A program made the position numbers and the translations under genes. The notes beneath the pieces were generated by a model. It did no database searches, had not been told where the DNA came from, and saw only the letters and a program-made list of their open reading frames with translations. A stretch of DNA of 64,000 bases, from assembly GCA_021521415.1 (NCBI GenBank), contig JAIQDT010001133.1, positions 186,001 through 250,000 of the forward strand. Direction: 5' to 3'. Position 1 is the first letter of the stretch. Every line of letters starts with the position of its first letter. Origin of the DNA: Bidens hawaiensis. Taxonomy: Eukaryota; Streptophyta; Magnoliopsida; Asterales; Asteraceae. Positions 56,681 to 64,000 of the stretch are shown here, in pieces.

Positions 56681-57444
56681 AGATAACAAGTTAACAAAGG
56701 AAACATGATATTATCTGATGACATGATATTACCATTGCTTGCCACGTGGCTCACTAGTATCATTGCGGCTGGAGTCGACACTACATATTAGTAGTATGTA
56801 ATATTGTTGGTCCATAATCCATATATTACACGCTATAAACTTACTGATATGGAATAAATTGTTTTGACTCTATTAAAATCCTAAGTGAATTGGCTAATAA
56901 AATCGACAGGGTTCACAAGATAGCTCTAATCAATGACCAAATCGTATTATATTGATATAGTATATAAATTACATAAATGAACTTTATTACAAGTGTTCAT
57001 GAACGTTTTTTCTTTCCCTACTTAAAGTGAAAGATCTCTCTTTCTTATATAATGAAAGGAAAAATTTATTACACATGAGACAAATTCCAAAGCTATAACC
57101 CAAAGGTCTTTGTTCTTGAGATCTTCCCTTGTTTACCATACTCTTGATAAAGTCCTATCCACGGAAGCAAGCATGGCTTTGACCTTCACGTGTGGTCCCC
57201 ATCTGCTTTCTTCAGTGCAGCGTAGTGAAAATATTAGACATATAGTTTCCCCTTAAGTTAGATGATTAGATGTATTCTCAAAGCCTCTAGTTTCATTAAG
57301 TCATACATAGGCATTTTGGTTTATCCTCTTTTGGGCATGTTACCTCATGTTCTCACGTTTGGGATTTCTTCTTCCTACTTGACGGGCTCATTTCAAAGGT
57401 AATCTCTTCAGACTCTTTTTAATATTGTTTAATGTACAAAAACC
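56681..57444. other. Intergenic DNA, nothing recognised
   Basis: A copia-LTR-like phrase 'tgttggtccataatcc' at about 56804 has no partner. No ORF or repeat pair is convincing. Confidence 0.4.
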
Positions 57445-60092
57445 ACCTCTGTCACACCCCAACCTTAGGCGGAATATGCCAGGACACGACATAATTGTAT
57501 CATAGCTCAAAAGACACTAAAATAAATACATGTGTCAATATCTAAATTATTTATTTTATATAATTCAAGTACGCAAAAACACAAACATTATCTCGAATTA
57601 AATAAACATTACAACTTAAATAAATAAGAACAAAATCCATCTTTATTACTCATGCAACCTAAAGTCCAATCCACTCTTTAATCTCTTGTTTCATCCAATA
57701 TAGCTACCAGCGCCATGCGTGAAAATATATAGTTTGTCAACATAAAGTTGAGCAAGTAATCACAGTCTTTGAATACATATAATACTAAAAATGACAATTC
57801 CTTGCGATAAATATGAACTACTACAACTAGCATAACAATAAATATAAAAATTGTCTTTTCACTCAAATCACATAGATAACGAGCTACTCCAATGGCGTAT
57901 GATCGTACTAATGAGGATAAGGATGAGGATGAGATACCAACCACCAAAACATAAAATAAACACATAGTCACATTTGCACGTATAACTATTTGAGCAATAT
58001 CATATAACGTAAATAATGAAATTGTAGTGAAATAAAATGATTGAGTTGTGAACGCATAACGCCTCCAAAATATAAAACGGTAAAAAGGAGGGTGTGAATT
58101 ACTTACCTTTAGTGAGTGGATTAGTGGGGATGAGATAATAATAAAAGTGCGGATGGACACGTTCAAGCCTTCGAGATACGTCAACAAAAAGGCCCTAATT
58201 GTTAACGATAGTATTAATAAATGAGGAAAAGAATTAATAATGATTTGAGATTTGATGTCATTATTGTGATTTAATTGGTTTGATAGATTTGGAGTCTTTA
58301 AGGGTTTTAAATAATTCTATTTATTATTTATTTATTTACTATTATTATTATTATTACTAATTATTATTATTATTAGTGTTAATATTATTATTCGGTAATC
58401 CACATTCATATTTTCAAGTAAATGAATTTTAATAATACATAGCCTATATTAAGCATTCATAAACATTATATATATATATATATATATACTTTGATGAAAC
58501 ATTGATGTTAATTATTTATAAAAAGTTACACATATGTATATATATTGCGAAAAAATTATTTGAACCTTTAAGCTAGACCGATTTAGATATATATATATAT
58601 ATATATATTGTTTCATATTATTTATACATATGTAAGTATATGTTAATTATTTATGTATATATATATTTAGAATATATATATATATATATATAGGGTAAGG
58701 TTAAAATGAAAACTCATTTGAGTTGTAAAAACCCGTGAAAACCCTATGTAACATTGTTTTTTTTTTGTTACATGTAATATATGTTGTAACATTTAATACA
58801 AAACATCAAAAAAAATGTTTTGCTATTTTTTAACATTTTTTTACTAATTTTTATATATGATTTCAGGAAAGAAAAAAAGTTATATTTATATTTACATTTT
58901 TTATTCACTTTAATTGTGGACCACAAGATTTAAACATTAATTAAAAACATATGGTTGAGAATGGGTTTTTAGAGTTTTTACAACTCAAGTGGGTTTTTAT
59001 TTTATATATATCTGTGTGTGTGTGTGTGTATGTGTGTGTGTGTGTGTGTTAGGTATATATGTATACATACTTGTAGATAGGACAAATATGATGTGAAGCC
59101 ATGGCCAAAATAATACTTCTTGGGTTCGGTTTTACTAGAATAATGTTTATTTATTCTTAAATGATGATTAAAACAATAAAACAAAGAAATAAATAAGAAA
59201 AATAATAAAACCGGGCCTAGGGGTTCGAACCCGCGCCCCAGGCCGGTTCACGTTTTTAACAGCCATGCGTTGGCCATCAGGCCAAAGCTTAAACTTGATT
59301 AATAAATGAAATTTCTAATTTAAATATGCTTACCTAGTTCTTGTTCTTCCCCAAATCAACCCTAGCATTTCAAATTTGTTTGATTAATCAATAATCGTTA
59401 CAATTGATTTAGGGTTTTTGTTATATGGTGACAAACGAGTTGTAAGCCTATGATAATTACCTGAAACGTTGAAGAATTAAGTGTGAATAGAGAGTTAGGG
59501 TTACGGCTAAGGCTCGATATCAAACTCGTCTTTAACGGCTTGAAATACTTCAATTAGGTTAGGGTTTATGGTTGTGGGATTAAGATGAATATGTGTGCGA
59601 GTTTAATTGTGTTTACATCGTGTATTTATAGTGTAATGGGGTTCGTTCAAACGTGGTTCTAATTATGGCGAATTGGCTGTTAAATCTTCATTGTTTACTA
59701 TGATTAGAGTGTCAGTGTGAAGTGTTTTTTGTTACTAAATGATTTGGTATCCATAATTTCTTGATTCTTTGGCCGAAAATTGGGGAACAAGCAAGGTGGG
59801 GGGGGAGTATGTCGGCGTGAGTATGCAAGGAAGAAGAAGATTTTTTTTTTTTGAATAATAATTGCACTTAGGTTCTTGAGCTTTGGTTATGGATGCAAAG
59901 TTGGATTAAGGTTTAGTCTAGGCGTTATTTTTGTATAACTTTTGATACTTAGAATTATAACCGAAACTAAGTCAGTGTTGAGAAATAAATGATCAATAAA
60001 TTTATTAATTTGATTTAATAAAATAGAACGAAAAATAAAATTTTAAACAGGTCGGGTTTCAAAATCCGAAATTTTACGAATGTTACAACCTC
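57445..60092 (-). mobile_element. Chromovirus-like solo LTR D with target duplication
   Basis: 57450-60087, minus strand. On the plus strand it starts 'tgtcacaccccaaccttagg' and ends 'aaattttacgaatgttaca'. ACCTC flanks both sides (57445-57449, 60088-60092). No internal coding region remains. It contains a family D MITE (58693-59001), several (TA)n runs and a TG repeat (about 59013-59049). The 169-codon minus-strand ORF at 57678-58187 is LTR sequence. Confidence 0.8.
58693..59001 (+). mobile_element. (TA)n-flanked MITE-like element, family D copy 4, inside LTR D
   Basis: Starts 'gggtaaggttaaaatgaaaa' after (TA)n and ends 'caactcaagtgggttttta'. It matches copies 2 and 3. Its place inside LTR D dates it after that LTR. 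Confidence 0.75.
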
Positions 60093-60331
60093 TGATTGCA
60101 TACTAAACAAAACTTGTTTCCAACCAACTGTAATTTCTAATAATACTCAAACAATAAATACAAGCCTAAACTCTATCTCTACTACATAAGCATTTATCTT
60201 ACTCAATCCCATACTAGATAAACACCAACAAAAATTAAATTCTTTTTTCTTTCGATACACCTCCTATAGTTCTGGGTTGCCCATGCTAAGGTCTTTTCAA
60301 TGAGTAAAATCAAGATTATATCCATCATTCT

Positions 60332-62931
60332 TGTCACGCGGAACATGCCGGGGCGCAACGTGATTGTTACAATGCATATGACGACACTATTAAAGTGTCA
60401 ATATTTATACAACAAATTCATTTCATTTAACATAAAATACAGCACAACTTGTTCATACAAATACAACAAAATACAAGAGAAATAATAGTTCATTTTACTA
60501 ATAATCCTAACAGTCTAAAATGAAAATAACGTCTTCAATCTTCAATCAACCAACAATCAAACCTGTAACGTTGTTTAAAATATATTTTGTCAACACGAAT
60601 GTTGGTGAGCAATTCCATGATTTTGTATATATATAATAATGAGGCAAAATCCACAACCCCTATGTGAAACCGTTAATAATAACGACAATTGCTAACGACG
60701 CTCGCTTAAACCCGAGTTTGGGACTTTAATAATAAAAATCCTCAAATTTGTTTAAGCTACTGATTTTATTTAAGTCATTCACATATTTAAATGTTTTGGT
60801 AAGTTGGATGTGGATTTGGTACTTTATCAAGTCTCAAACCGACTTAACCGAACAGATCTTTAAAAATCAAATCTTGATGCTTACATTAGGGGCGTTGTGC
60901 ACTCTAGCACTAAACCAACTCCCTAATATAGAACTTAACCAAGATTGAGTAAAACTAAATATCAAAGACCCGGTTTCATGTAAAACTCATTCTATGTTAT
61001 GCCAACTTTATTTAACCGCAATTTGGAATAAATATAACTTAAACTCCCGAAAACCCAAGCCTTATTTTTATGAACTTTTCATACCATTTATATTCCATCA
61101 TCAAGACTCAATATTAATTCAAGGTCTTTCAATATAGGGCACACACGTTAAGCCGTCGACTCGCTTTTGATTAAAGATTATTACTTGAAGTTTTCTTCAT
61201 CGAAGTCAATTTGTCCAAGTGTGTAATTTCAACCTCATTTTCGCTTTTATACTTTGGGAGTAGCTTGCATACATACTAAACAAAAATGATTTAAGACTTG
61301 GATTCTCAAACCGCAAACTCTAGTTTGTTACTTAGAATAATTGCTTGATTGTGTGCTATATGTCTAATATGATTATTTGCTAAATGTTTATTGCTTTTTT
61401 TTGTTGGCCTCATCCTCATCCTTAATAAGTATGATTATACACTCCTTTTTGTAATTTGATATTTTTTGTCTATTAGAAAAGAGCATCATTTATTTATGAT
61501 TTATATATAGCAATTCAGCCCGATCTCGTATAAAACCAAGTTTGGTCCCGACACACCATAATCTTAGAAATATAAATAATATAAAGTGCAACATGAGTTA
61601 AAAAGGTTTGGAAAGATTTTTGGTGGTTTGAACGGTGACTAACTCGTTAAGACGAGTAACTCGACTTTTACTCGGATTTTACCCAAAACTTAGTTTAAGT
61701 CAAGATATATTCTAACACTTCCAAAATCTTAAGTAACATGAGTAATATAAAAATAAAATATAACTAAAAAGATAAGTTGAACTTTTGGTGGTTTGAACAG
61801 TAACTAACTCTTTAAGACGAGTGTTCGGTTTTACTCGGTTTTTACCTGAAACTTGGGCTCAACCCAAGATTTGTTCTACACTTCTATATCAGCCATATAA
61901 TAACTAAATTATAAAGAAAAACTCAGATCTAAAGTGCTTCATACAATATGTTTGTTTAAAAGTTAAATTAAGTGTTTAAACGAGTGTTTGGTTTTGGTTC
62001 GATCCTTAACTCAGTTTGAGACTGAGTATGGTTACCACATATCCAAAACCATGGAACTAAAATAAATTAAAATTATCATATCCAAACTCAATTGTGAAAG
62101 TTAAGCGTGTAAACTTCCCGAAAACAATCAAAACGGACGGATAATGCATAAATATGAATTTAAATGCCCAAAAGCCTTAAATAAGTATGGAAATAGTTTT
62201 CTTAACATAAAATAATTTCAAACAGCTGAAAATATCATAAACATATAGCCGAAAAGGATTGAAATGCAATATTCGGATCCGTTGACTCTTAAAGTCAATC
62301 TTAAGCAAAACTAGCCAGAACAACTTGCAAGATCAAACACTTTGAGAGAAGAAGATGAAAATGAGCAGCGATAATGGCTGAGATAGAGTGGTATTTGTGG
62401 GGGTGGATTAGGGTTTGAGATAAGAATCCATGAACTTGTCCGTTGGACAAACCGGTGCACTTTGATTCTTTTATTTAAAATGATTTTTGTTTTATGACCA
62501 GGGATAAAAACATGCTTGGAGGATTCTAGAATTATTATGGGTTAAGTCTTGATCGATTTGGTTGGTTAGAATATGAGTTCGGGCCTTAAACGAACCAAAA
62601 AACATTGAAAAAACTGATTTTTTTTTGCTAAACTGAACTGTGGGCTGCTGCGCAGCGGGCTGAGGCCATCCTTACGCGTCACATGAGGTGGGGTTCTCGG
62701 CCAAACTTTGCCTTTTTGGCAATTGTAGTCCCTGTAGTTCGTTTTAGGTCGTTTGGAGCACAAAATAAGCGTTTTAAACACCGTTAGACTTTGGAACGAA
62801 ACGAAAAGTATGAAACATGGTTATAATATAAAATCCTTTGTCTATTGATGTTCAATGACCCGAAAGCCAAAACAGGTCGGGTTTACAATATAAAAACGAG
62901 TACAAATACGAACCGAAAATGACGAATGTCA
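60332..62931 (-). repeat. Chromovirus-like LTR E, minus strand
   Basis: On the plus strand it starts 'tgtcacgcggaacatgccgg' and ends 'aaaatgacgaatgtca', which reversed matches the start of LTR A ('tgtgacattcatcaatttcg'). Length about 2.6 kb, like LTR D. No target duplication could be read, and no internal region adjoins it. The words 'cggt.tttactcggtttttac' and similar repeat inside (about 61665 and 61830). Confidence 0.5.
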
Positions 62932-63838
62932 TGTTCTCACCCCGTAATCTTCATTTTTACCTTGGAGATACCCTTGATTCCAAGTAATACTCGTCTTTGA
63001 TCAAACAACCCCCCGGCTTCCTGCATCAGCCAATAGGAATCATCACTTGTTTTTCTTCACCTTCATCCCCAAATCCAAAAACTCTAAATTCGTTCCAGTA
63101 TTAGAAAATTAATGGAATCAAATCACGCCTCAGTGTTTTGTGTCACGTCGATGTATTTGCGTGTTCCCACTAGCCGTATCTCGATGACATGTCGTCAGTA
63201 TTGGTCATCCCAATACCAAATTTACGTCAAAGCCAATGTGGTCGACATGTCGTGATCGTAGCCTGGCTATCTGACGACACATTGTTGGCGACATTGGGTC
63301 AACGTATCAGAACAAGTTTATTGTAGTGGACTATCTGTAACAATGCAAGAAGAAGAGTACTATTCTGTTTGTAATGTTCTCGGTGGTTGTGTTGCGTCGT
63401 TCTTCGTCTTCCAAGAAAAGAATAAATATTGTAAACATCACGAGCATGGAGCAACGCCAGTAGGGGCCTCGGGACACTATTCCAGTCTGTATACCGTATA
63501 CGTGTATGATGTATTATATATCAATACATGTAGCCAAAATAATATGGAAGAACTTGTGTTTTGGCGAAAATTGCCATATATATGTCTTCATTTCTATATA
63601 ATATACAAAACTTGACACTTGGCAGTCTTAATATACATGGTAATAGTCCAGACTCCAGAAGGTTCAAGATTCAACAGTGGATACAAGTTTCCGTATATAT
63701 ACTTTTATAAACAACAAGTATATAACTTTTTTTCTCTTTACACGGTCATGCAAAGTTTGTGCTAGCTAGCTATATATTTTAGCATCTCTTGAAATTGTCA
63801 TCATTTTTATCATCACTAATATCACCGCTACCATTGTT
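62932..63838. other. Intergenic DNA, probably including the WRKY gene's 3' untranslated region
   Basis: No separate gene is supported. The part next to 63838 should hold the 3' UTR of the minus-strand WRKY gene. 63130-63320 has repeated 'gacatgtcgt' words of unknown origin. Confidence 0.4.
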
Positions 63839-64000
63839 CTAGTTGTCATTGCCAATAATCGAGCCGATCGCTGCCACTAAAGCCGCCATAAAGTGTGGAT
63901 TCGACGTGACAGCCGCAGTAGCCGCATTCATCATCTCCTGGTTGGAGCTCTGGACATCAGAAAACTTTGTTTCATTGCTTTGTTGACCAGTCAAATGTCC
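63839..64000 (-). CDS. WRKY transcription factor, group IIb type, C-terminal end (partial)
   Basis: The last 53 codons and a TAG stop (63839-63841) of a gene that enters from beyond 64000. The tail reads AATAAVTSNPHFMAAL and then AAIGSIIG, followed by N-D-N-stop. The 'AATAAIT.DPNF.AALAAAI.SIIG' tail is typical of group IIb WRKY proteins (WRKY6/31/42/72-like). The WRKY domain itself is outside the window, so this rests on the tail only. WRKY proteins bind W-box DNA (TTGAC) in the nucleus and often act in defence or nutrient responses; the role of this one is unknown. Confidence 0.75.
   Translation of the reverse strand, partial: GHLTGQQSNETKFSDVQSSNQEMMNAATAAVTSNPHFMAALVAAIGSIIGNDN

Noticed and set aside
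56804..56960. Copia-LTR-like start 'tgttggtccataatcc'
   Set aside because: No matching end, primer-binding site or partner LTR was found.
57678..58187. 169-codon minus-strand ORF with hydrophobic stretches
   Set aside because: It lies wholly within solo LTR D, has no recognisable motif and its composition is that of the LTR.
59211..59290. tRNA-like 'ggttcgaaccc' B-box motif
   Set aside because: No A box, anticodon arm or acceptor pairing could be built around it; common phrase in plant LTRs.
63343..63615. 90-codon ORF near the WRKY end
   Set aside because: No similarity recognised and it lies antisense to the probable 3' UTR of the WRKY gene.

Overview
This window is AT-rich plant nuclear DNA, almost certainly from a eudicot with a large, transposon-rich genome. 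The mix of Tat-lineage gypsy elements carrying an antisense 'gypsy-type transposase' gene, long chromovirus-like LTRs and Helitron ends reminds me of Asteraceae, but that is an inference from memory. Almost everything here is mobile DNA in several layers. The only host gene I can support is the 3' end of a WRKY transcription factor of the group IIb type at the right edge (63839-64000, minus strand).

Layout. 1-5902: a probable gypsy 3' LTR (179-1352), AT-rich DNA, then small elements flanked by (TA)n. 5903-18828: one old Ty1/copia element, recognised by its LTRs (303 and 293 bp), an initiator-Met primer-binding site, RT/RNase H remnants and a TATAC target duplication. It is blown open by later insertions: MITEs, a Harbinger-like element, chromovirus-like solo LTRs nested one inside another, and a hAT-like MITE. 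19873-32410: Tat-type gypsy element 1 (TSD ACAAC), minus strand, with broken gag-pol. 33229-35475: Helitron ends around a decayed RPA-like gene. 35586-36908: three (TA)n-flanked elements in a row. 37710-53741: a three-layer nest, in which a (TA)n-flanked element holds a Harbinger-like element (TTA duplication) carrying SnRK1 kinase exon pieces, and that in turn holds Tat element 2 (40470-53069, TSD CTTTG). 57450-62931: two more chromovirus-like LTRs, one a clear solo LTR with TSD ACCTC. 63839-64000: the WRKY end.

The two Tat elements are the most interesting system. Each encodes gag-protease-RT-RNase H-second RNase H-integrase on the minus strand. Between pol and the 3' LTR each also carries, on the opposite strand, a seven-exon gene with its own TATA box and a duplicated upstream module containing a G-box. 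All six introns have GT-AG ends and the reading phase matches between copies. Because the gene is antisense to the genomic RNA, its introns cannot be spliced out of that RNA and so survive retrotransposition. Element 2 has an uninterrupted 1,818-residue gag-pol and LTRs differing at about 4 of 1,106 positions, so it inserted recently. Element 1 has nearly identical LTRs but three frameshifts in gag-pol and a stop in the antisense gene, so it may have been moved by proteins made elsewhere.

A second system is a set of at least a dozen short elements of several families, each bounded by (TA)n and inverted repeats, resembling the microsatellite-targeting Micron elements of rice.
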